From Kaistia hirudinis (lineage in GTDB: Bacteria; Pseudomonadota; Alphaproteobacteria; Rhizobiales; Kaistiaceae), in assembly GCF_014196455.1 (NCBI RefSeq), contig NZ_JACIDS010000002.1, forward strand, positions 434,001 through 498,000: DNA of 64,000 bases. Reading direction: 5' to 3'. The notes beneath the pieces were generated by a model, which was not told where the DNA came from, did not search any database, and saw only the letters and a list, made by a program, of their open reading frames with translations. Numbering within the stretch: the stretch's first letter is position 1; each line of letters starts with the position of its first letter. A program made the translations under genes and the position numbers. Below, piece after piece: positions 17,936 to 25,288 of this stretch.

Positions 17936-19039
17936 CTACTGCACGCCCCAGATCTTCTTGTAGACGTCGCGATAACCATTGTCGGGGTCGAACACATTGT
18001 TCGGGCCGCCGTCAAAGGCGATGTTGTCGGCCGTCACGATGTGGATGCCGGAGACGTAGCCGGACCAGGGCTCCTTGGCGAGGGCGCGGTTGAGCTCGTC
18101 GATGATCTGCCAGCCCTGCTGGTGCAGCGGCTCCGGAACGGTGGCGAGCTGGTACTGCTTGGAGCGGATGCGCTGGAACGCCGATTCCGAGCCGTCGCCG
18201 GCCGAGATGTTCTTCGGCGTGCCGTCGCCGTCCTTGCCGGCGCTGGCGAGCGAGGGGCCCATGAAGTCGTAATAGAGGTCGTTCACGGCCAGCGAGTAGG
18301 TCCACTTGTCGCCGAAGCGCTGCAGCAGCGAGGTCGTCAGCTGCGGCATGCGCATCGAGGCCTCGGTCATCGGCGAATCCTCGAGGCTGAGTACCTCGCA
18401 GGTCGCGCACTTCTTGATCTCGGCCTCCATCATCTTCGCCTTGCCGATGGCCATGGCGTAGTTGGAATCGCCGAAAATCACGACGCCGGCCTTGCCGCCG
18501 GAATCGACGATGGCGAGGTCGGCCGCCGTATTGGCGACGTCGAGGATGCGCGTGTTCACATTGGCGAACATGCCCGTCGCCGGATCCGGTCCGGGTTCGA
18601 TCGTCGCATGCCAGCCGACGAAGGGAATGCCGGCTTCCTTGACCGAGGCGAGCGCCGCGTTCTGCTCGATCGCGTCGAAGCCCGACACGATGATGCCGTC
18701 GGGCTTCAGCGCGATCGCCTGGTTCAGCGCCGAGGTGCGGGTCGAGACCTGGCCCTGGCCGTCGATGATCTGCAGGTTCCAGCCGATCGCCTTCGCCGCT
18801 TCCTTGACGCCCTCGGACACGCCCGAAGTGCCGCCATTGCGGAGATCACCCGCGACATAGACGATCGTCTTGCCCGGTGCTGCCTTCGGGCCGGTCGTCG
18901 GACCGTCCCAAGCGCCGGCGCGCTGGACGGCGGCGGCGACGCGCGCCTTGGCCTGATCCATGAAGTCGTCGGCGCGTGCGCCGCTTGCGGCCATGATGGC
19001 CAGGACGGCACTTGCCGCCAGCAGTGAGACTTTTCTCAT
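17936..19039 (-). CDS. sugar ABC transporter substrate-binding protein
   Basis: 367-aa periplasmic binding protein with a signal peptide of about 23 residues ending ASGARA. It is longer than typical ribose binders. PGKTIVYVAGDLRNGGTSGVSEGVKEAAKAIGW is split from a C-terminal FDPDNGYRDVYKKIWG. ATG 19039 follows GGAGGAG; the longer frame is rejected. It is the last gene of a regulator-ATPase-permease-binding protein operon, an unusual place for the most abundant component. Substrate unknown. Confidence 0.88.
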   Translation of the reverse strand: MRKVSLLAASAVLAIMAASGARADDFMDQAKARVAAAVQRAGAWDGPTTGPKAAPGKTIVYVAGDLRNGGTSGVSEGVKEAAKAIGWNLQIIDGQGQVSTRTSALNQAIALKPDGIIVSGFDAIEQNAALASVKEAGIPFVGWHATIEPGPDPATGMFANVNTRILDVANTAADLAIVDSGGKAGVVIFGDSNYAMAIGKAKMMEAEIKKCATCEVLSLEDSPMTEASMRMPQLTTSLLQRFGDKWTYSLAVNDLYYDFMGPSLASAGKDGDGTPKNISAGDGSESAFQRIRSKQYQLATVPEPLHQQGWQIIDELNRALAKEPWSGYVSGIHIVTADNIAFDGGPNNVFDPDNGYRDVYKKIWGVQ

Positions 19040-19061
19040 GTTTCTCTCCTCCCTCTTGCCT

Positions 19062-20129
19062 TCACGACTGCTTTGCGTCGCGAATGGTTGAATTTGGCGC
19101 GAAGCGCTGCGCACTCACCCGGCGGCGCTGCGTATAGGCGGCGATGCCGATGGCGACGACGAGGGTCGTCCCATTGAAGAAGGGCTCGACCCAGAACGCG
19201 CCGCCGAATTGCTGGATGCCGGAAATGCCGATGGCGAGGATCGCGACGCCGACGATCGTGCCCCAGACGTTGAAGCGGCCGGGCTTGATCGTGGTCGAGC
19301 CGAGAAAGACGCCGACGAGCGCCGGCAGCAGGAATTCGAGGCCGACGCTCGCCTGCCCGACGCGCAGCTTCGAGGCGAGCAGGACGCCCGCAACGGCGGT
19401 CAGCGTGCCGGAGGCGACGAAGGCGAGCACCGTATAGCGGCGCACCGGAATGCCGTTCAGCGCCGCCGCCTTGGGGTTGGCGCCGATCGCATAGAGGTAG
19501 CGCCCGATCGGCAGGTATTCGAGCATGAACCACAGCACGAGCGAGAATAGCAGCACATAGAAGCCCGTGATCGGCATGCCGAACAGCCGCGCGCCGCTGA
19601 TCGCCAGGAAGCCGTCGGGCAGCGTGCCGATGATCTGGTGGCCCTGCGAATGCCACATGGCGACGGCGTAGAGCACGGTTCCGGTGCCGAGCGTCGCGAT
19701 GAAGCTGTCGATCTGCGCGACCTCGACGAGGAGCCCGTTGAGAAGGCCGACGCCCGCGCCGAGCACCAGCACGATCACCACGGCGAGCGGCCAGGGAATG
19801 CCGAACCACAGCTGCAGGCTGATCGCCAGCATGTGCCAGAGCACGATGCCATAGCCGATCGTCAGGTCGATCTTGCCCGTCACCATCGGGATCATCGCGG
19901 CCAGCGAGAGCGTGGCGATGATCGATTTGTCGGAGATGATCGATCGCGCATTGAGCACGGTCGGGAAGGTCTGCGGCAGCAGGATCGTGAAGATGATCGC
20001 CAGGAGGACGGTGAGCACCACCAGTCCGTAGACCGGCAGCAGGCGCACGATGCGCGCGCCGAGCGGCAGGCGCCTGAGTTCGCTGCGCGTCGGCTCCAGG
20101 GCCGTCGACTTGACTGAATTCACCGCCAT
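19062..20129 (-). CDS. sugar ABC transporter permease
   Basis: 355-aa BPD_transp_2 permease. TGKIDLTIGYGIVLWHMLA replaces the usual G-x-DLSVG motif with DLTIG, and YAIGANPKAAALNGIPV is the conserved EAA-like cytoplasmic region. A 45-residue cytoplasmic N-terminus precedes the first membrane segment. It lies 14 bp after the ATPase gene and 22 bp before the binding-protein gene. It is the only permease gene here, so a homodimer is expected. Confidence 0.9.
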   Translation of the reverse strand: MAVNSVKSTALEPTRSELRRLPLGARIVRLLPVYGLVVLTVLLAIIFTILLPQTFPTVLNARSIISDKSIIATLSLAAMIPMVTGKIDLTIGYGIVLWHMLAISLQLWFGIPWPLAVVIVLVLGAGVGLLNGLLVEVAQIDSFIATLGTGTVLYAVAMWHSQGHQIIGTLPDGFLAISGARLFGMPITGFYVLLFSLVLWFMLEYLPIGRYLYAIGANPKAAALNGIPVRRYTVLAFVASGTLTAVAGVLLASKLRVGQASVGLEFLLPALVGVFLGSTTIKPGRFNVWGTIVGVAILAIGISGIQQFGGAFWVEPFFNGTTLVVAIGIAAYTQRRRVSAQRFAPNSTIRDAKQS

Positions 20130-20143
20130 TCCATTGTCTCCCT

Positions 20144-21646
20144 TCAGGCTGCTTCGGATGCGGAAGCAGCCAGGATCACGGCTTCTGTCGTCAGCGCGTC
20201 GCCGGTGAGCTCGGCGATGATGCGGCCGCGATTGAACACGAGGGCCCGGTGGCAGATCTGGGCGACCTCCTCGAAATCGGTCGAGACGGCGACGACGGCG
20301 AGGCCCTCGTCCAGCGCGCGCGCCATCAGGCCGTAGATCTCCGCCTTTGCGCCGACATCGACGCCGGCCGTCGGGTCCTCCGCCACCAGCAGGCGCCGGT
20401 TCGTCTCCAGCCAGCGGCCGACGACGACCTTCTGCTGATTGCCACCGGAGAGCCCCTCGATTGCGAGGCCGGGATCATTGGGGCGGAGATCGAGCGCGGC
20501 GCCGATCTGCCGCGCGCGCTCCGCCTCGGTGCGCGGCGAAAGCGCCTCGAAGGCGCGGCGCCCGAGCGCGGCCGGATTGAGAAAGAGGTTCTCGCGCACG
20601 GTGAGGGACGGAGCGACGGACTCTTCGCCGCGATCGCGCGCCATCAGCCCGACGCCCTGCTTCAGCGCCGCATGCGGCGAGGCGAGGTCGAGCGTCTCGC
20701 CATCCATCCGCACCGTGCCGCCATGTGCGACCGCGCCGAAGAGTGCGCGGCCGATATCCTCCTGACCGGCACCGCGCAAGCCGACAAGGCCGAGCAACTC
20801 GCCCTGGCGGATGTCGAAATCGACCGGGCCGGCCTGCTCGGTGACGAGACCGCGCACCGAGACGCGGACCGGACCGGGGCTGCGCTCGACCTTCTGGAAC
20901 GCATCGAAGGTCGAGCGGCCGACAATCATCGAGACGAGGCGCGCCGGCGTGGTCTCGCTGATCGGATCCTCGCCGACGAGGCGCCCGTCGCGGAGAACCA
21001 CGACGCGGTCCGCGACGCGGAAGATCTCGTCGAGACGGTGCGAGACATAGATCATGCCGACGCCGCGCGCCTTGAGCGCACGCATGGCGGCGAAGAGCCG
21101 CTCGACCTCGTCGGCCGGAAGGCTGGCCGTCGGCTCGTCCAGAACGAGGAAGTCGCAATCGGCGACGAGCGCGCGCGCTATCGAGACGAGCGACTTCTCG
21201 GTGCGGCTCAGCGACTGGACGCGCGTATCGGGATCGATGTCGCAGCCGACCCGCGCCAGCGCGTCGCGGGCAATGCGCTCGCAGGCGCGCCAGTCGATGA
21301 TGCCGGCGCAGCCGAAGAGCGATGTCCGGGCGAAGCCTCGGGCGAGCGCCACGTTCTCGGCCACCGTCATCCATTCGATCAGGCCGAGATCCTGATGGAT
21401 GAAGGCGACGGCGTGATCGCCGCGCCGACCCGCCGAATAGGGCTGGCCGTCGAGCGTGATCGTGCCGGAATCGGCCTTGTGGACGCCCGAGAGGATCTTG
21501 ATGAGGGTCGATTTGCCGGCGCCGTTCTCGCCGAGCAGCGCGACGATCTCGCCGCGCGAGAGTTCGAAGCTGACGCCCTTGAGGGCCTGCGTGCCGCCGA
21601 ACGCCTTGACGATGTTCTCGAAACGCAGCGTGCCGCCGGGCGTCAT
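20144..21646 (-). CDS. sugar ABC transporter ATP-binding protein, tandem NBD
   Basis: 500-aa double ATPase of the RbsA type. Domain 1: Walker A GENGAGKST (39-47), LVLDEPTASL, and an altered signature LSRTEK in place of LSGGQ. Domain 2: LSGGNQQK is normal, but Walker B reads LLVAEDPTAGVD (419-430) where most relatives have DEPT, so the acidic pair is in swapped order. Walker A of domain 2 is degenerate. ATGA overlap with the regulator gene upstream. Confidence 0.9.
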   Translation of the reverse strand: MTPGGTLRFENIVKAFGGTQALKGVSFELSRGEIVALLGENGAGKSTLIKILSGVHKADSGTITLDGQPYSAGRRGDHAVAFIHQDLGLIEWMTVAENVALARGFARTSLFGCAGIIDWRACERIARDALARVGCDIDPDTRVQSLSRTEKSLVSIARALVADCDFLVLDEPTASLPADEVERLFAAMRALKARGVGMIYVSHRLDEIFRVADRVVVLRDGRLVGEDPISETTPARLVSMIVGRSTFDAFQKVERSPGPVRVSVRGLVTEQAGPVDFDIRQGELLGLVGLRGAGQEDIGRALFGAVAHGGTVRMDGETLDLASPHAALKQGVGLMARDRGEESVAPSLTVRENLFLNPAALGRRAFEALSPRTEAERARQIGAALDLRPNDPGLAIEGLSGGNQQKVVVGRWLETNRRLLVAEDPTAGVDVGAKAEIYGLMARALDEGLAVVAVSTDFEEVAQICHRALVFNRGRIIAELTGDALTTEAVILAASASEAA

Positions 21647-22485
21647 CGCCGTACTCCCTGATGTTCGTCCGGCCCGCTCGATGGGCCGTGCTCCGGCGTC
21701 CCGGCGCGGGCGGCGAGGGCGATCTCGGCCAGCGCGCGTTCTTCGACGAGGTCCATGTGCCGGCGCATCGCGCCTTCGGCCGCCGCCGTATCGGCGCTCA
21801 TGACGGCCTCGAGAATGGCGCGGTGCTCGGCGAGCGCGAAGCCATGGTCGACCAGCCCCTGTTCCGCCGATTGCCGGATGCGGTGCAACTGTGCCTTCAG
21901 CGCATCGGCCATGAAGCGGATGAAGCGGTTATGCGAATGATCGAGGATGACCTCGTGGAAATGGAGGTCCGCCTCCAGCACCCGCCATTCGAGCCGCGCC
22001 CGCTCCGCGCGGTCGACCGGATGCGCGGCGTGCAGCCGGCTCACCTCGGCGCTCTGCGTGTCGAAGGCCTTGCTGAGTTCGTCGCGGAAGGCGGGGCCGC
22101 CGAGGCGGCAGGCATGGCCGATCGCGCCGATCTCGACGAGACGGCGCGCGTCCATCAATTGACGAAATCCGGCGGCGTCGAGCGGCGGGGCGATGCGGTA
22201 TCCCTTGCGCGCCTCGTGCACGACGAGGCCGGTGGCCGCCAGCCGGGCCAGCGCCTCGCGCACCGGCGTCTGCGAGACGCCGAGCGCCTTGGCGAGCACG
22301 CCGATATGCAGCGTCGCGCCACGGCGCAGCGTGCCGCGCGCCAGCATTTGCAGGATCGCGCGATAGACCCGTTCGCTCAGCACCCAGGCCGGCGCCAGCA
22401 AGGGCACGTCGCCGACGAGTTCGCTCTCGCGGAACGCGCCCTCGGCTTCCGGCGGGCTCGCTGCAGCGAGGCTCGGACCGCTCAC
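21643..22485 (-). CDS. GntR family transcriptional regulator (FCD subfamily)
   Basis: About 280 aa. The winged helix (ILQMLARGTLRRGATLHI, then LAKALGVSQTPVREALARLA) is followed by an FCD domain with LEADLHFHEVILDHSHN. The frame runs to 22701 without a convincing start; GTG 22485 gives the best length, but its ribosome site is weak, so the start is uncertain. First gene of the third sugar-importer operon and probably its autoregulated repressor, given the palindromic promoter at 22650. Confidence 0.82.
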   Translation of the reverse strand: MSGPSLAAASPPEAEGAFRESELVGDVPLLAPAWVLSERVYRAILQMLARGTLRRGATLHIGVLAKALGVSQTPVREALARLAATGLVVHEARKGYRIAPPLDAAGFRQLMDARRLVEIGAIGHACRLGGPAFRDELSKAFDTQSAEVSRLHAAHPVDRAERARLEWRVLEADLHFHEVILDHSHNRFIRFMADALKAQLHRIRQSAEQGLVDHGFALAEHRAILEAVMSADTAAAEGAMRRHMDLVEERALAEIALAARAGTPEHGPSSGPDEHQGVRR

Positions 22486-22947
22486 GGCGCACCCATCGCG
22501 ACGGGCGCAGGGGCGCGGCGATGACCGACGGACAGGTCGCGGCGCTCCACCTTGAGGGCAAAGCACACCGTGCCTGCACGCGACCAATTCATGGCCTCGG
22601 CAGACTCTTGACGCATGACGAAGAACGTCCTCCCTGCCAAAACTGTATTGAATATATTCGATATCCGTCAACCCACATGGCAGGGTCCGCGGGTCGAGCA
22701 ATCATCGCTTGCGACCACCAAACGGTCCGCCTTCGCCGGCTGCCAGCGTCGGCCGGCCGTGCCGCTCATACTTGGGTTTACCCGCCCTCATGCGAACCGG
22801 TGACCCCGGCGCCCTCCCGTAGAATGGGAGCCCGCCGCGGCGGTCCTTAGACTTCTCCTCATCGCCATCACCCGGCGGACGCGGCAGCGAGCCTTCGCTC
22901 TCCAGCATCCGGGCAGGGGCGATCGCACCGCATTCGAGAGCGAGGAG
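22486..22947. other. intergenic region between GntR operon and AraC-type gene
   Basis: 462 bp without a supported gene. The only strong signal is the minus-strand promoter/operator at 22643-22671; the remainder is GC-rich with no clear repeat or RNA structure. The long 5' leader between promoter and GTG 22485 may mean that the true regulator start is further upstream. Confidence 0.6.
22643..22671 (-). promoter_or_regulatory. candidate sigma-70 promoter with embedded palindromic operator
   Basis: Reading the minus strand, a TTGACG -35 box (22671-22666) is followed after 17 bases by ATACAG as a weak -10. The spacer holds the perfect palindrome GAATATATTC (22650-22659). A repressor bound there would block polymerase. 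The GntR protein encoded downstream is the obvious candidate. Confidence 0.5.
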
Positions 22948-23499
22948 ATGCCGATGTTCGACACCCTGTCATGCCGTTCCGCGACCGAGAGTTCGGTCCA
23001 TGTCCCATTGGCGGGCGAGGCGATGGCGGCCGGCGCGATCAGCCTGTGCTCATCTGAGTCTGGGGCTTCGACGGCGCGCCCGCGCCGCCCCTGCGCCGCG
23101 CTGCCAAAATGGCGCCTGAAGCGCGTCGTCGACCATATCGAGGCTCATCTCGGCGAGCCGATCACGCTCGGCGATCTCGCCGCGGCGGCGAAGCTCACGC
23201 GCATGCATTTCGCGGCGCAGTTCCGCGTCGCGACGGGCCTCCGTCCGCACGAATATCTGCTGCGGCGCCGGATCGACGAGGCAAGGCGGCTGCTGCTAGA
23301 CGAGAGCCTGAGCATCGTCGAGATCGCGCTGACCGTCGGCTTCCAGACCCAGGCACATTTCACGACCGTCTTCGGACGCTTCGTCGGCGAAACGCCCTCC
23401 CGCTGGCGCCGCGCGCAGGCGGCCGAGCGCAAGCCGATCATGGCGCCGCGGCGCGGCGGTGAGCGGACGGAGATCCTGTCGTCCTGCAGCCTGTCGTAG
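22948..23499 (+). CDS. AraC-type helix-turn-helix regulator, DNA-binding domain only
   Basis: 183-aa protein. A 50-residue N-terminus without recognisable domain precedes two AraC helix-turn-helix motifs (LGDLAAAAKLTRMHFAAQFR near 73-92 and IVEIALTVGFQTQAHFTTVF near 122-141). No cupin sensor domain is present, unlike full AraC (about 290 aa), so it resembles short MarA/SoxS-like regulators. ATG 22948 follows a GCGAGGAG site. Neighbours give no clue to the target. Confidence 0.82.
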   Translation: MPMFDTLSCRSATESSVHVPLAGEAMAAGAISLCSSESGASTARPRRPCAALPKWRLKRVVDHIEAHLGEPITLGDLAAAAKLTRMHFAAQFRVATGLRPHEYLLRRRIDEARRLLLDESLSIVEIALTVGFQTQAHFTTVFGRFVGETPSRWRRAQAAERKPIMAPRRGGERTEILSSCSLS

Positions 23500-23580
23500 G
23501 ACGTGGAAGCAGCATGGGGCCACGCGATCGTCGTGAGGCCGGACTGCGGATAAATTCAGTGCTTAGGGGTGTGGCTAGCT

Positions 23581-23657
23581 TGGTACAGCTGGGTGGGCTC
23601 GAACCACCGACCTTCGGAGCCACAATCCGACGCTCTAACCAACTGAGCTACAGCTGC
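23581..23657 (-). tRNA. tRNA-His (GTG anticodon)
   Basis: 77 nt with encoded CCA. The D arm (GCTCAGTTGG), anticodon stem TCGGA/TCCGA with loop TTGTGGC (anticodon GTG) and T arm (GGTTCGAGCC) are all present. The acceptor stem GCAGCTG pairs with CAGCTGT, giving G1:U72, and the discriminator is A73. These features fit the aberrant tRNA-His identity set described for alphaproteobacteria rather than the usual C73 with an added G-1. Confidence 0.95.
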
Positions 23658-23799
23658 CTGTACGAAAGCGAGCGGAACCTAGAAGCAAAGGCGCCGCGTT
23701 TCAAGCGCGAATGCGTCGCCGGCGCGAAAAGCTGTGGGGAGCGGTGCCGGAGGACGGCCGGATGCCGTCTCGCACGCCGTGCGAGGGCCGGAAAAGCAG

Positions 23800-23824
23800 A
23801 ACGGCCCGGACATGCCGGGCCGTT
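23800..23824 (-). terminator. hairpin terminator after first phasin gene
   Basis: Perfect 10-bp stem AACGGCCCGG / CCGGGCCGTT with a 5-base loop, followed on the minus strand by CTGCTTTT. It lies 74 bp past the phasin stop. Confidence 0.7.
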
Positions 23825-23897
23825 TCGCTATTTCGGGGGGTGGGTGCCGCTGCGGCCGATCGACGGATCGGCCGCGCTGGGCAGTTCAGCTGACGGA

Positions 23898-24404
23898 TCA
23901 GTTGAACTTGGCGGTCTTGACGGCCTTGTCGTAGGAGGCCTTCAGCGGGCGCGAAGCCTCGGTGAAGAGCTTCTGCGACAGCTCCTGGAATTCCTTGGCC
24001 TGCGCGGCGAGCGCCTCGGCCTGCTTCTTGGCGAAGCCGGTCTGCAGCTCGAGCACTTCGGCGAAGGTCTTCGCCGTCAGCAGCTCCTTGTAGAAGGCAA
24101 AGGCCGCATCGGTGTTCGTCTTGGCGACGTCGAGCGACTTGTGACCAAACTCGAGAGCGCCCGAACGCGTCGTCTCGACCGTGTCCTCGAACGCCTCGGT
24201 GGCTTCCTCGGCGGCGGTCTTCAGCTTGGCGTAAGCGTCCTTGCTGCCGGTCAGCGCCTTCTCCGCGAAATCGCGGAAGGCGGCGGGCATCTCGGTCGTG
24301 GGAACCGAGAAATTGAACGCCTCGAACGGAGCCTCGAAGGCCTTGGTGACCTTGGCAGCGGCGGACTTAGCGGCTTTCGCGGGGGTGGCGGGAGTATCGG
24401 ACAT
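23898..24404 (-). CDS. phasin family protein
   Basis: 168-aa polyhydroxyalkanoate granule-associated protein. An Ala/Lys/Pro-rich N-terminus (MSDTPATPAKAAKSAAAK) is followed by FEAFNFSVPTTEMPAAFRDFAEKAL and long amphipathic helices, including TAKTFAEVLELQTGFAKKQAEA, the Phasin_2 core. No signal peptide. ATG 24404 is chosen with AAGGAG upstream. Neighbour of a second phasin gene on the same strand; each has its own hairpin terminator, so they are probably separate units. Confidence 0.92.
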   Translation of the reverse strand: MSDTPATPAKAAKSAAAKVTKAFEAPFEAFNFSVPTTEMPAAFRDFAEKALTGSKDAYAKLKTAAEEATEAFEDTVETTRSGALEFGHKSLDVAKTNTDAAFAFYKELLTAKTFAEVLELQTGFAKKQAEALAAQAKEFQELSQKLFTEASRPLKASYDKAVKTAKFN

Positions 24405-24512
24405 TTCACAATTCTCCTTGGATGACGTGTTCCTCGGAGCCCGATGTTTCCAGGCTGTGCTTCCGCTCAACCCGCCGCTCCGATCATGTCATTCATATAG
24501 ACCATGTGATGG

Positions 24513-24539
24513 TGCATTGCAACAAAATGTTGCGATGCA
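24513..24539. promoter_or_regulatory. palindromic operator upstream of first phasin gene (candidate PhaR site)
   Basis: Arms TGCATTGCAACA and TGTTGCGATGCA flank AAA and are complementary at 11 of 12 positions. Two TGC-N3-GCA units (TGCATTGCA at 24513 and TGCGATGCA at 24531) sit at the ends. PhaR repressors of phasin genes are known to bind TGC/GCA half-sites. It lies 109 bp before the phasin start; PhaR itself is not in the window. Confidence 0.6.
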
Positions 24540-24604
24540 CAAATCGGAAATGATTCCAAACAGCTAGGTCGTTCAAAGCGCTTTGTGTCAAACATCCGGA
24601 GCGG

Positions 24605-24638
24605 ACAAAAAACACCCGCCGATGAAAAAATCGGCGGG
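24605..24638 (-). terminator. rho-independent terminator after second phasin gene
   Basis: Nine-bp stem CCCGCCGAT / ATCGGCGGG (24615-24623 with 24630-24638), six-base loop, followed on the minus strand by GTGTTTTTTG. It lies about 60 bp beyond the phasin stop at 24697. Confidence 0.85.
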
Positions 24639-24696
24639 TTGTGCATTTTAGCAGCGCTTCAAATCAGGGCGGTGCGCGCTCGATCGGCGCCGGCCG

Positions 24697-25077
24697 TCAG
24701 CCCTTGGCCTTGGTGGCGGCGTCACTGGCGACGCGGCCCATCATCTCGGTCAGGTTCTGCGACTGGCCGCGGACCGCCTCGGCCTGCTTGGCCAGGAACT
24801 CCTTCTGCAGTTCGCCGAATTCCTCGATCGTCTTGGCGCGGACGAGCTTCTGCGCGAATTCGAAGGTCGCGGCGACGTTCTCCTCCACGAAGCCGATCGC
24901 CTGGCGGTTCAGATCCTGCGTCCCGCTCTGCAGCGACTTGGCGGAGGTCTCGGCCTTGTCGATCGCCTTGACCGTCGCGGTCATGAAGTCGTCGAAGGCC
25001 TTTTTCGCCTGATCGACGCTCTTGTCGGCAAAGGTGCGCATCGGCTCCGGAATCTCGAACGCGGTCTTGTCGGCCAT
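24697..25077 (-). CDS. phasin family protein
   Basis: 126-aa second phasin. MADKTAFEIPEPMRTFADKSVDQAKKA opens the Phasin_2 domain and VRAKTIEEFGELQKEFLAKQAEAV is the conserved helix shared with the 168-aa paralogue. It lacks the Ala-rich N-terminal tail of that protein. Expected to coat polyhydroxybutyrate granules. Divergent from the large sensor kinase; preceded by a GAGGACGAT ribosome region and followed by a strong terminator. Confidence 0.92.
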   Translation of the reverse strand: MADKTAFEIPEPMRTFADKSVDQAKKAFDDFMTATVKAIDKAETSAKSLQSGTQDLNRQAIGFVEENVAATFEFAQKLVRAKTIEEFGELQKEFLAKQAEAVRGQSQNLTEMMGRVASDAATKAKG

Positions 25078-25288
25078 ATCGTCCTCCTCGTCCTTGGGTA
25101 GGGTTACGATAGCCCGAAGGCGTGACGGGCGAAAGTCGCGGCTGAATTAACCAAGCGGCGTGGAAGACACGGTAGGAAAGGTGCTGCGCGTGGACCGGCG
25201 ACCACGATGTCTTTATTAGTGTTTCGTTAAGGAACAGAGCCGGTACATTGTTTCGGGCGAAGCCGGGACGCCTTGGGAGTCGGGCCGA

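Noticed and set aside
23581-23657. An integrated element at the tRNA-His gene.
   Set aside because: No integrase gene and no duplicated tRNA end is visible on either side.
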